Shown here piece after piece: positions 7,041-14,797 of a stretch of 47,385 bases of DNA. How positions within the stretch are numbered: position 1 is the stretch's first letter; each line of letters starts with the position of its first letter. The translations under genes were made by a program, and so were the position numbers. Source of the stretch: CAYPAV01 sp964408805 (GTDB lineage Bacteria > Pseudomonadota > Alphaproteobacteria > UBA8366); assembly GCA_964408805.1 (NCBI GenBank), contig CAYPAV010000028.1, positions 1 to 47,385 on the forward strand, read 5' to 3'. The notes beneath the pieces are model-generated. The model was not told where the DNA came from, made no database searches, and saw only the letters and a list, made by a program, of their open reading frames with translations.

Positions 7041-9437
7041 TTAACGTGGTCCGCCACCCAAAGCGGCACAATCGACAATCCCCCTTTGGAGCGCGGCATA
7101 CCACTCCGCGGACATCACCTGTACAACCACCGCTCCAACATTCATCAGGGCCGTCCGGGCGGCGCCAGATGACGAACCGACGATTATTTTCCGCCCCTTG
7201 AGATCCGTAGGTGACCTAATCGTCCCCTTACACATCAACACAATCGGCAGACAATTTCCGCAGGAGGCGAGGACAAATCGATCCGGCGCGACCTCATGAA
7301 TATGACGCAATGTAAACGCAGCGCTAATTCTCACGATTTCCGAGTCCGTCGATTCCGCGTTCCGCCGAGTTTTCATCGGGGGCGTCGACGGGACAGCGGT
7401 GACTTGCTTGGGCTTTCTCAGTTTCTTGAGTTTTATCCGCGCCAGGGCGGCAAAACTACCGGTCGGATACTGATCCAGATACGCTTGAAAATTCTCCGCA
7501 TCGTCGCTCTCCTTGATCGACTGCCAGAACAGCGCCTCCTTATCGACGGAGACCGGCGGCGGAACCGATGCGGATGCGGCCGGCCGCCCCGTCGCCGGCT
7601 TGCCGCCGCCGTCACGCCTAAAATAGAAATCCCCCTTCACCGACGAATTGATCCAAGGGTCCTGCTTACCGCCGGTCGCCGCCGAGACCCGCACGGCGGT
7701 ATTCTTGAACACGTCCTCGAGTTTCAAACCGGGCTGGTCGAGGACCTTGAGAAGTTCACCCGTAAAGACGCCGTGCCCGCCCTTGGGGCCGTCCTGCGCG
7801 GTTTGTCCCGGTGCCGCGGAATAAATGATCGCGGTGCCCTTGATCCCGCTCGGGACGACGGGAACCGCTAGGCCGCGCGCGGCCGACCTCGACCGGCGCG
7901 GCAGCGGGTTGTCGCGGCAGGCGTCCAGGATGACGATATTCAAGGGCGAGCCCGCGCGTTCCATGGCCTCCAAGAGATCGCCCGCATCGACGCCCTCATA
8001 TCGCAAATTCTCCTCGACTTCGATCCTGGCATTGGACGGGACAAGATAATTCTTCCCATCGGCCTGGATGCCGTGCCCGGCATAGAAAACCAAGCCGACC
8101 TCCGCCTTGGCCAAACGGTTCTGGAAGTCGGAAATCGTCCGGCCGATTTCGCGGCGGCCCGCGTTTATTTTCAGGATGACGTCGAAGCCGAGCGTCCGCA
8201 GTTTGCCGGCCATGCCGCGCGCGTCCTTGCGCGCATTGTTGAGGTCCGGCAGCGTCTGGTAATCGTCATTCCCGATCACCAGGGCAACACGGCGGCCGTT
8301 CGCAGTTTTCACCGACGCCGGCGGCGGCACGAAGGCTGCCTTGGGTGCTACCGCAGAACTCGTCACTTGCACCTCGTCGGCCGAAAGCAATAGAGATCCG
8401 TATACGTAGCCGAGTTCTTTCCCGCCCCGCTCGACCAGGAACCAGTTCTTCCCTTTGACGCGACCGAGCGCGGTTACGGTCTCGCCCTTCCGCAACGTTG
8501 CGACGCGCGTCGCGCGCACGGCCGGTTTCGCCCGCACATTCGCGTTCTTGACAGCAACGAACGCCGCATCGATCGGTTCGAGTTGGATTGCCTTGGCCGC
8601 GGGCGTTTTCGGTCGGACAGGTTTGGCGGGTGGCGGCTTTACGACCAGCTTTGGCGGACTTTCCGGATAACGCGCAATATTCCGTTTGACGATGGAGTCG
8701 TCCCATCGAAGTTCGCTGATGGGGTTCGAATCCCGATATTTCGGTTCGCATGATTCACATACGGTATGGACGCCCCATCCCAATAAATCGGAATAGTGTT
8801 CGATGGTTACCGTCGGTGCATCGTTGCTTGATTCTTTCCTGCGGGTCTTTCGGATTTCATAGATGTACCCCGGCGCCTCGGGCCAAAGATTCTTCAGTCG
8901 CCAATATTCCGCCGCCTTCTGACGACGCAAGACTTGGAGGGTTACTTCGTATCGGAATGACCTGCGATTACTGGAGGTCTTGTATTCTTGCTCATAACCG
9001 ATGGTCATCCGGTTCCCGACCTTGAGTGGAAACAGCGCGCCCTCGACATGGTTGATGCGAGTCGCCCAGAATTCAAATCCATCGCCGTCGTGCTGCCCGA
9101 TACGAAGCAGGTTGAACCAGCTTCCGAACAACGTGTTTGTGGAGCTCTGCGACCAATCGTATTTCCCTCGAGAGGTAAATTCGTTGTCGTAGATCGTGAA
9201 AATACCGTCGCGTCGAAAATTTCGATTCGTCGATCTGACCTTGTCGTTGGGGTCATATGTTTCAAAGAATGTGACCGCCACCTCAGGCCAATTCTTGAAC
9301 GACGCATGCGTGCGGAAGGTCTCTCGAACGCTTGCCAGAATGTCGGCCGCTTGGGCTCTATTCGCCGTAATATCGCCCATCCATCCGAGAGTGATGGATA
9401 GAAATATACCGCCGACAATGAAACGCAGGTTTCGCAT
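7041..9437 (-). CDS. large exported caspase-family protein B with SH3 and TRAP-DctP-like C-terminus
   Basis: 798 residues from ATG 9437, with AAGGAAA 7-8 nt upstream and a signal peptide at residues 1-31. Domain order: an unrecognised, beta-rich region at about 32-255 with a CESC pair (227-230); a proline/lysine linker; a bacterial SH3 domain at about 291-352 (NVRAKPAVRATRVATLRKGE); a caspase domain at about 381-608 with His455 (YAGHG) and Cys507 (LDACRDNP); the post-caspase repeat (FWQSIKESDDAENFQAYL, 637-673); and a tail at 705-798 resembling the middle of TRAP DctP substrate-binding proteins (SPTDLKGRKIIV, EWYAALQRGIVDCA). The caspase and repeat parts closely match protein A. The DctP piece covers only part of a normal ~330-residue receptor, so it is either a captured domain or the scar of a gene fusion. 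Confidence 0.85.
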   Translation of the reverse strand: MRNLRFIVGGIFLSITLGWMGDITANRAQAADILASVRETFRTHASFKNWPEVAVTFFETYDPNDKVRSTNRNFRRDGIFTIYDNEFTSRGKYDWSQSSTNTLFGSWFNLLRIGQHDGDGFEFWATRINHVEGALFPLKVGNRMTIGYEQEYKTSSNRRSFRYEVTLQVLRRQKAAEYWRLKNLWPEAPGYIYEIRKTRRKESSNDAPTVTIEHYSDLLGWGVHTVCESCEPKYRDSNPISELRWDDSIVKRNIARYPESPPKLVVKPPPAKPVRPKTPAAKAIQLEPIDAAFVAVKNANVRAKPAVRATRVATLRKGETVTALGRVKGKNWFLVERGGKELGYVYGSLLLSADEVQVTSSAVAPKAAFVPPPASVKTANGRRVALVIGNDDYQTLPDLNNARKDARGMAGKLRTLGFDVILKINAGRREIGRTISDFQNRLAKAEVGLVFYAGHGIQADGKNYLVPSNARIEVEENLRYEGVDAGDLLEAMERAGSPLNIVILDACRDNPLPRRSRSAARGLAVPVVPSGIKGTAIIYSAAPGQTAQDGPKGGHGVFTGELLKVLDQPGLKLEDVFKNTAVRVSAATGGKQDPWINSSVKGDFYFRRDGGGKPATGRPAASASVPPPVSVDKEALFWQSIKESDDAENFQAYLDQYPTGSFAALARIKLKKLRKPKQVTAVPSTPPMKTRRNAESTDSEIVRISAAFTLRHIHEVAPDRFVLASCGNCLPIVLMCKGTIRSPTDLKGRKIIVGSSSGAARTALMNVGAVVVQVMSAEWYAALQRGIVDCAALGGGPR

Positions 9438-9462
9438 CAGGTTTTCCTTCACGCCCGATCTT

Positions 9463-9490
9463 ATTGTAGGTCGCGGCGAAATGGCGAGCT
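9463..9490 (-). promoter_or_regulatory. promoter of caspase B
   Basis: On the minus strand TACAATAAGA has TACAAT at 9468-9463, again 26 nt before the start codon, preceded by CGCCATTTCGCCG. It matches the element upstream of caspase A in sequence and spacing, which argues that gene and promoter were duplicated together. The -35 box is unclear. Confidence 0.5.
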
Positions 9491-9583
9491 CAATTGCCTG
9501 CGCATCGCACACCAGGGTAGTTGGCTTGCGGCAGACCGCGCCGCCGGGCACTCTCGCGCCGGCGAAACAACAGGAGTCCCGAC

Positions 9584-10741
9584 ATGCTGACCCCCCTCCT
9601 CTTCGAGCCGATCCAGCTGCGCGACGTCACGCTCAAGAACCGGGTCGTGGTGGCGCCGATGCATCAATATGCGGGCGACCGCGGGTCTCCGACCGACTGG
9701 AATTTGATGAACGCCGGTCGCTTCGCGGCGGGGGGTGCGGGATTGGTGATCGTCGAGTCGACCAAGGTGGAGCGCCGGGGTTGCGGCACTACCGGCGATC
9801 TCGGCCTCTGGGACGATGCCTTCATTCCACAATTCGAGCGCCTGACCAACTTCATCCGCCGGCACGGCGCGGTGCCGGGATTGCAGCTCGGTCATTCCGG
9901 CCGGAAGGCGCGGCGCTTCCGCCCTTGGGAGGGCGGCGCCCCGCTCGAGCCCTCGCCCGAAATCGAGGATTGGGACGATTGGGAGTTAGTCGCGCCGAGC
10001 GCCCTTGCGGCCACCAACGACGACCCGACGCCGCGCGCGCTCTCGACGGATGAGGTTCGGGAACTGGTTGGGCGGTGGGGCGATGCGGCGGGACGGGCCG
10101 ACAAGGCGGGTTTCGATGTCCTGGAAATACACGCCGCCCACGGCTACATGCTGCATCAGTTCCTCTCGCCGCTCGCCAATCGCCGCGACGATGTCTATGG
10201 CGGCTCGACGGAAAACCGGATGCGCATCGTTCTCGAGGTGACCGAGGCGGTTCGCGCCAATTGGCCGGCGGAGAAACCCCTGTTCATCCGCCTGTCGGTC
10301 GAGGATGACGCGGGCTGGGGGCCTGACGAGAGCGTCGCCCTCGCGCGTCTGATCAAGCCTATGGGGGTCGACGTCATCGATTGCAGTTCGGGCGGCATGA
10401 TGGGACGGCCCGTCGACGGCAGCGGTCCCGTCGGCTACGGCTATCAGGTCCCGTTCGCCGAGCGGCTCCGCCGGGACGCCGATATCATGAGCATGGCGGT
10501 CGGCCTGATCGTCCATGCGGATCAGGCCGAAGAGATACTGCAGAAGGGTCAAGCGGACTTGATCGCGCTTGGGCGCGAGCTGCTCTACAACCCGAACTGG
10601 CCGATGGATGCGGCGCAGAAGCTTGGCGTCGACAAGGATTTCGCTTCCGTGCCCCCGGTGCAATCCTTTTGGCTGGCGAAGCGGGCGGCCTCGGTCGAGG
10701 ATCTCACCCCATCCACTTACCGAACCGGCTTGGCCGACTAA
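9584..10741 (+). CDS. NADH:flavin oxidoreductase, Old Yellow Enzyme family
   Basis: 385 residues from ATG 9584, with ACAGGAG upstream. A TIM-barrel flavin enzyme: the N-terminal RVVVAPMHQYAGDRG resembles YqjM-type ene-reductases, the conserved IHAAHGYMLHQFLSPLANRR motif binds FMN and substrate, YGGSTENRMR follows, and the C-terminus has LIALGRELLYNP (phosphate binding). The family reduces activated C=C bonds using NAD(P)H. It reads away from caspase B and is convergent with the HTH gene 10745-11197, only 3 bp apart. The specific substrate is unknown. Confidence 0.9.
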   Translation: MLTPLLFEPIQLRDVTLKNRVVVAPMHQYAGDRGSPTDWNLMNAGRFAAGGAGLVIVESTKVERRGCGTTGDLGLWDDAFIPQFERLTNFIRRHGAVPGLQLGHSGRKARRFRPWEGGAPLEPSPEIEDWDDWELVAPSALAATNDDPTPRALSTDEVRELVGRWGDAAGRADKAGFDVLEIHAAHGYMLHQFLSPLANRRDDVYGGSTENRMRIVLEVTEAVRANWPAEKPLFIRLSVEDDAGWGPDESVALARLIKPMGVDVIDCSSGGMMGRPVDGSGPVGYGYQVPFAERLRRDADIMSMAVGLIVHADQAEEILQKGQADLIALGRELLYNPNWPMDAAQKLGVDKDFASVPPVQSFWLAKRAASVEDLTPSTYRTGLAD

Positions 10742-10744
10742 CCG

Positions 10745-11197
10745 CTAGTCGGAAGCGGGCCCGGTCGCCTCGCCGTTGGACCAGCGGGCGACGGCCCGAA
10801 GCATGCCGCTCAGCCGAGACCGCGTCGCCTGGGGATTAATGCCGCGATAGGCCTCGACCAGTTCGATCAGTTCGGGATCGTTCAGATCGGGTCCGTCGCT
10901 GTCATCGTTCTCGCCTTCGAGGCCGGCGAAGAAAAACTCGATTTCGACCTCGAGGATGGCGCAAAGATCGTGCAGACGGCTGGCCGAAATGCGGTTCATG
11001 CCGCGCTCGTATTTCTGGACCTGCTGGAAGGTGACGCCCAGCCGATCTGCGACCGCGGTCTGGCTAAAGCCGATCTCCTGCCGTTTCGTGCGCAACCTTT
11101 GGCCAACGTGATTGTCGATGCGGCGCGCCGCCTCGCGAAGAACGAGTTGCTCCGGGGTGGGCGGACGGCGCTTTCTTCTCTGTCGTGTCTCGGTCAC
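10745..11197 (-). CDS. XRE/Cro-CI family transcriptional regulator
   Basis: 150 residues from GTG 11197, preferred over the TTG at 11242 because GTGAGA lies upstream at suitable distance and the longer form would start inside the putative operator. The basic N-terminus (ETRQRRKRR) is followed by a helix-turn-helix at about residues 38-90 (GFSQTAVADRLGVTFQQVQK, then a YERG segment). The acidic linker (GENDDSDGPDLNDPELIELV) and short C-terminal helical part are typical of a common alphaproteobacterial XRE subgroup. Divergent to another HTH gene at 11331, with three GATC-centred elements between them. It probably autoregulates; its targets are not evident. Confidence 0.85.
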   Translation of the reverse strand: MTETRQRRKRRPPTPEQLVLREAARRIDNHVGQRLRTKRQEIGFSQTAVADRLGVTFQQVQKYERGMNRISASRLHDLCAILEVEIEFFFAGLEGENDDSDGPDLNDPELIELVEAYRGINPQATRSRLSGMLRAVARWSNGEATGPASD

Positions 11198-11213
11198 GTT
11201 GAATGTCTCACTT

Positions 11214-11250
11214 TTGATCAAGCCTGACGTAGTATAGATCAAATATGATC
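11214..11250. promoter_or_regulatory. GATC-repeat operator region between divergent HTH genes
   Basis: Within 37 bp there are TTGATCAA (11214-11221, a perfect palindrome) and GATCAAATATGATC (11237-11250, two GATC cores 10 bp apart), in an AT-rich patch unlike the surrounding GC-rich sequence. Position directly upstream of the XRE start suggests operator sites for one or both regulators. The GATC cores could also be adenine-methylation targets (inference). Confidence 0.45.
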
Positions 11251-11330
11251 GAAAAAAAACAGTTCTCGCTCATTTATGTGCAGATTTGTTATATTGTTCG
11301 CGGTACGCGAAATTGCCGGGACTGAATTGA

Positions 11331-11777
11331 ATGCCTCGACCTTTGAAATCGGACTTCGCCGAGCGCATCCGCGCCATGGTCGATTTATATGAAACGCGTA
11401 AGGAAGCGATGGCGGCGGCGGATGTCAGCCGGCCGCAACTCGACCGCTATATGCGGGGCGCCAGCAAGATTTCCCTGAACGTGGCGGCGCGGCTCGCCGG
11501 TCCCGTCGGTATCTCGCTCGACTGGCTCGCCAGCGGCGCGGGCCGACAGTTTCTAGACAATGAGGCGGGGGATCGCGCCCAGCAAAAGAGCCTCGTCACC
11601 GACCAGATCGATCGATTCCTGACCGACGGGAAATTGACGCTTTCTCGCGCGAGAAAATGGGACTTGGCTCGCGGTATCCTCAACTCAAAACCCGATCAGG
11701 AGGGGACGTCGACCGATGAAGTCGACCTGGAACCCTATCTGGACTTTATCCGAGCCGCCGCGCGGCGAAAGCGCTAA
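11331..11777 (+). CDS. helix-turn-helix (Cro/CI-like) regulator
   Basis: 148 residues from ATG 11331. The N-terminal ~65 residues form a lambda-repressor-like HTH (FAERIRAMVDLYETRKEAMA, then ADVSRPQLDRYMRG), with the DWLASG segment typical of phage-like repressors. The C-terminal part is helical and ends in basic residues. No peptidase or sensor domain is visible. It diverges from the XRE gene at 11197 and overlaps the convergent hydrolase gene by 4 bp at its stop. Possibly a small regulator of prophage ancestry recruited by the host. Confidence 0.75.
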   Translation: MPRPLKSDFAERIRAMVDLYETRKEAMAAADVSRPQLDRYMRGASKISLNVAARLAGPVGISLDWLASGAGRQFLDNEAGDRAQQKSLVTDQIDRFLTDGKLTLSRARKWDLARGILNSKPDQEGTSTDEVDLEPYLDFIRAAARRKR

Positions 11778-12715
11778 GAGCTTTCCGATCCGCTGGTGCC
11801 CCTCGCGGCGTTGACGCCCCACGCCATTTCGAGCGGCCGCACCGGCTTGGTGGGCAGGCCGTGATGGCGCGAACGGTCGAATAGCGAAACGCCGCTTCCC
11901 AGCATCGAATTGAAGAACCACATCATCGCCTGGGTCATCTCGCGCGGCCGCTCGCGGGTGACGAAATGCCCGCAATCGAGCAGCAGGATCGCTTCCAATC
12001 CGGGCAGGTGATCCTCCATCCCGCGGCAATACTCGATCGGCTGGCGGGGATCGTGCTCGCCGTGCACGTAGAGGATCGGCATGGTGAACTTAGCGAGATC
12101 GACGGCGCGGCTTTGCGGGATGTCGCGAAAATATCGGGGCACCGCCTCGGCGATCCCAGGCTCCGAAAAGGCCGCCGCGATCTCGGCGATTTCTGCCTCC
12201 TCCGGCCGCAAGCCCGGTTTGCAGGAACTGTCGAACCAGACCCGGACATAGGCGTCGGCCTTCGCCATGAGCCGGGTGGCAGAATCGGGATTGAGGGCGT
12301 TCCACTGGTGATGAAGTGAATTTCTTGGGTCGTATTCGTGGAGCGAAAGGCAGCAGCGCACATAGCGCTCCACCCGGTCCGCTATCTGGTTGACGATCTG
12401 ATCGCCGATCGCCACCCCCCAATCATGGCCGGCCAGACGAAACCGCTCGATCCCGATATGATCCAGCGCGCGGATGAGTTCCGCCGCCACCCCATGCATG
12501 GTGTAGTCGCCGTCGCGCTTCTCCGAACCGCCATACCCTTTGAGGTCGAAGGCATAAACCTTGAACTGCGTGGCGAGGGTCGGGATCTGGTGTTTCCAGC
12601 ATTCCCAGCTCTCCGGGATACCGTGCAGCAGGACCACCGGGTCGCCCGCCCCCGCCTCGGCCCAATGCCAGAGCTGCCCGTTGACGGTTTCGGTCCGTTC
12701 CAGAATGTCGCTCAT
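11774..12715 (-). CDS. alpha/beta hydrolase, epoxide hydrolase/haloalkane dehalogenase type
   Basis: 313 residues from ATG 12715; the alternative ATG at 12742 adds nine residues, and neither has a strong ribosome site. Motifs: HGIPESWECW (oxyanion HGxP), nucleophile Asp in GHDWG, DLKGYGGS upstream of it, and LLDCGHFV with the catalytic His near the C-terminus. An aspartate nucleophile in HDWG is the hallmark of epoxide hydrolases and haloalkane or haloacetate dehalogenases, so hydrolysis of an epoxide or C-halogen bond is the best guess. No signal peptide. It diverges from the acyl-CoA synthetase gene. Confidence 0.85.
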   Translation of the reverse strand: MSDILERTETVNGQLWHWAEAGAGDPVVLLHGIPESWECWKHQIPTLATQFKVYAFDLKGYGGSEKRDGDYTMHGVAAELIRALDHIGIERFRLAGHDWGVAIGDQIVNQIADRVERYVRCCLSLHEYDPRNSLHHQWNALNPDSATRLMAKADAYVRVWFDSSCKPGLRPEEAEIAEIAAAFSEPGIAEAVPRYFRDIPQSRAVDLAKFTMPILYVHGEHDPRQPIEYCRGMEDHLPGLEAILLLDCGHFVTRERPREMTQAMMWFFNSMLGSGVSLFDRSRHHGLPTKPVRPLEMAWGVNAARGTSGSESS

Positions 12716-12869
12716 GTCATCGTCTTTCGGTCCGAGGTTCATGGGGAAGCACGGGCGAACACACTAGCATTTAAGCCAGCGGGGACGAAGCCACGGGTGA
12801 TTGAGCGTTTACTTGGCCGATCGTCGGGATATAACGAAACGAAGAGACAGCGACGAAAGGACCGACCCG

Positions 12870-14483
12870 ATGCGTGGCACGATCATGAATTACCCGCTCA
12901 CACTTCCAAGTATCATGGAGCATGCGGGACGCCTCCACGGCGCAACCGAGATCGTCTCCCGCCGGCCTGACAAATCGCTGCATCGACACGGCTTCGCGGA
13001 TTTCTATCGCCGTTCCAGACAATTGTCCGAGGCGCTGGTAAAAGCGGGCATGCAGCCGGGCGACCGGGTCGCCACACTCTGCTGGAACCATTACGCCCAT
13101 TTGGAGGCCTATTTCGGCGTGCCTTGCGCGGGCGGCGTGCTGCACACGTTGAATCTTCGCCTTCACGCGGACGACTTGGCCTATATCGCCAACCATGCCG
13201 GCGATCGCTTCCTCATCGTGGACGACGACCTGCTGCCGATCCTCGACACCTTTATCGACAAGGTGACCTTCGAAAAGATCTTCGTCTTCCGCTTCGGCGG
13301 CGGCGAGGTGCCGGATGGGATGATCGACTACGAGGATTTGCTGGCTACGGCCGAAGGCGACTTCGACTATCCCGAAATCGACGAGCAGGCCGCCTGCGGC
13401 ATGTGTTACACCTCAGGTACGACGGGCCGGCCGAAAGGCGTTGCCTACAGCCACCGGGGCGTGGTCCTGCATACGCTGACGGTTGCGGCACCCGACATTT
13501 TCGATCTTTCGATGCGCGATTGCATCCTGCCCATCGTGCCGATGTTCCACGCCAATGCCTGGGGCATGCCGGTGACCGCGGTGATGACCGGCTCGAAGAT
13601 CGTCTTCCCGGGACCGCATATGGATCCCGAAAGCGTGCTCGAACTCTTGGTGGACGAAAGGGTTACCTTTACCGCCGGCGTGCCGACGGTCTGGCTCGGC
13701 GTCCTTGAGGCCATGAAGAACACGCCCGAGCGTTGGTCCCTCGATCCCGATCTCCGATTCGTCATCGGCGGTGCGGCCGCCCCCGTCTCGATGATCCGTG
13801 ATTTCAATGAGCGCGGATTCAAGGTCATCCACGCCTGGGGTATGACCGAAATGACGCCGGTCGGCACCACCGGCACCCCAAAGCCCGGCTTCGACGATTT
13901 GAGTGAAGACGAGCAATACGCGACCCTGGCAAAACAGGGCATTCCGATCCCGTTCGTGGATATTCGAGTTATGAGTGACGAAGGCGAAGCGCCATGGGAC
14001 GGCGAGACCATGGGTGAGCTACAAGTCCGCGGCCCCTGGATCGCCGATTCCTATTACGAGCCGGAAGCTCCCGTCGACAGTTGGACCGAGGATGGGTGGT
14101 TCCGGACGGGCGATGTCGTCACCATTGATTCGGAAGGCTATGTGAAGATCACCGACCGCACCAAGGATTTGATCAAATCCGGCGGTGAATGGATCAGCTC
14201 GGTCGATCTTGAAAATGCTCTGGTGGGTCATCCCGAAATCAAGGAGGCAGCGGTCATCGCGGCCTATCACGAGCGCTGGACCGAACGACCGCTCGCCTGC
14301 GTCGTTCAAGCGGAAGGCGCCAACCTCACCATCGACGATATTCACGTCCATCTCTCAAAGAGTTTCGCCAAGTGGTGGCTCCCGGACGCGGTCGAATTCA
14401 TCGATGAAGTCCCCCGCACAACAACGGGGAAATTCCTAAAGACGGCCCTTCGGGAACGGTTCAAGGACTATAAGCTCGGCTGA
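12870..14483 (+). CDS. AMP-forming acyl-CoA synthetase
   Basis: 537 residues from ATG 12870 with GAAAGGA 8 nt upstream. It activates a carboxylic acid to its acyl-CoA using ATP. ANL-superfamily motifs appear in order: P-loop YTSGTTGRPKGV (core A3), HAWGMTEMTPV (A5), WFRTGDVVTID (A7), DRTKDLIKSGGEW (A8) and the A10 lysine in TTGKFLK. The A3-A5 region and the LDLRLH-type entry resemble medium/long-chain fatty-acyl-CoA ligases. A small membrane protein and an acyl-CoA dehydrogenase follow on the opposite strand, together suggesting beta-oxidation of a fatty or aromatic acid. Confidence 0.92.
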   Translation: MRGTIMNYPLTLPSIMEHAGRLHGATEIVSRRPDKSLHRHGFADFYRRSRQLSEALVKAGMQPGDRVATLCWNHYAHLEAYFGVPCAGGVLHTLNLRLHADDLAYIANHAGDRFLIVDDDLLPILDTFIDKVTFEKIFVFRFGGGEVPDGMIDYEDLLATAEGDFDYPEIDEQAACGMCYTSGTTGRPKGVAYSHRGVVLHTLTVAAPDIFDLSMRDCILPIVPMFHANAWGMPVTAVMTGSKIVFPGPHMDPESVLELLVDERVTFTAGVPTVWLGVLEAMKNTPERWSLDPDLRFVIGGAAAPVSMIRDFNERGFKVIHAWGMTEMTPVGTTGTPKPGFDDLSEDEQYATLAKQGIPIPFVDIRVMSDEGEAPWDGETMGELQVRGPWIADSYYEPEAPVDSWTEDGWFRTGDVVTIDSEGYVKITDRTKDLIKSGGEWISSVDLENALVGHPEIKEAAVIAAYHERWTERPLACVVQAEGANLTIDDIHVHLSKSFAKWWLPDAVEFIDEVPRTTTGKFLKTALRERFKDYKLG

Positions 14484-14500
14484 CGTTGGGCGCTTTTCGC

Positions 14501-14791
14501 CTACCGGCCAAGCCGCGAGAGAAGACGGTCGATCCAGCCCCGGATGATGCCGAGCGAAACCACGTGGAACGCGATCGTCAGGAAGGCGAAGAGCCGGATG
14601 AGATGACCCTCCGCGCCGCCGAGCCAGCGCCCGAAGCGCCAAACCCCGACCCAAAGCGCGAACCCGGCCAACCAGACCACGAGCATCGATAGCGTGAGCA
14701 AGATTTCGCGCCGGCGATCTCCTGCCCGGACGAAGCGCCCGGAAAACTCGACTTCCGGGATCGTCGTCCGCGAAGGTGCCGGGATCGACAT
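14501..14791 (-). CDS. small two-span membrane protein
   Basis: 96 residues from ATG 14791. Two hydrophobic helices are visible, at about residues 30-50 (ILLTLSMLVVWLAGFALWVG) and 63-82 (LIRLFAFLTIAFHVVSLGII), linked by a short segment containing RFGRWLGG. No known domain. It lies 6 bp after the acyl-CoA dehydrogenase stop on the same strand, so it is probably co-transcribed with it. Function unknown. Confidence 0.65.
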   Translation of the reverse strand: MSIPAPSRTTIPEVEFSGRFVRAGDRRREILLTLSMLVVWLAGFALWVGVWRFGRWLGGAEGHLIRLFAFLTIAFHVVSLGIIRGWIDRLLSRLGR

Positions 14792-14797
14792 GATCCG

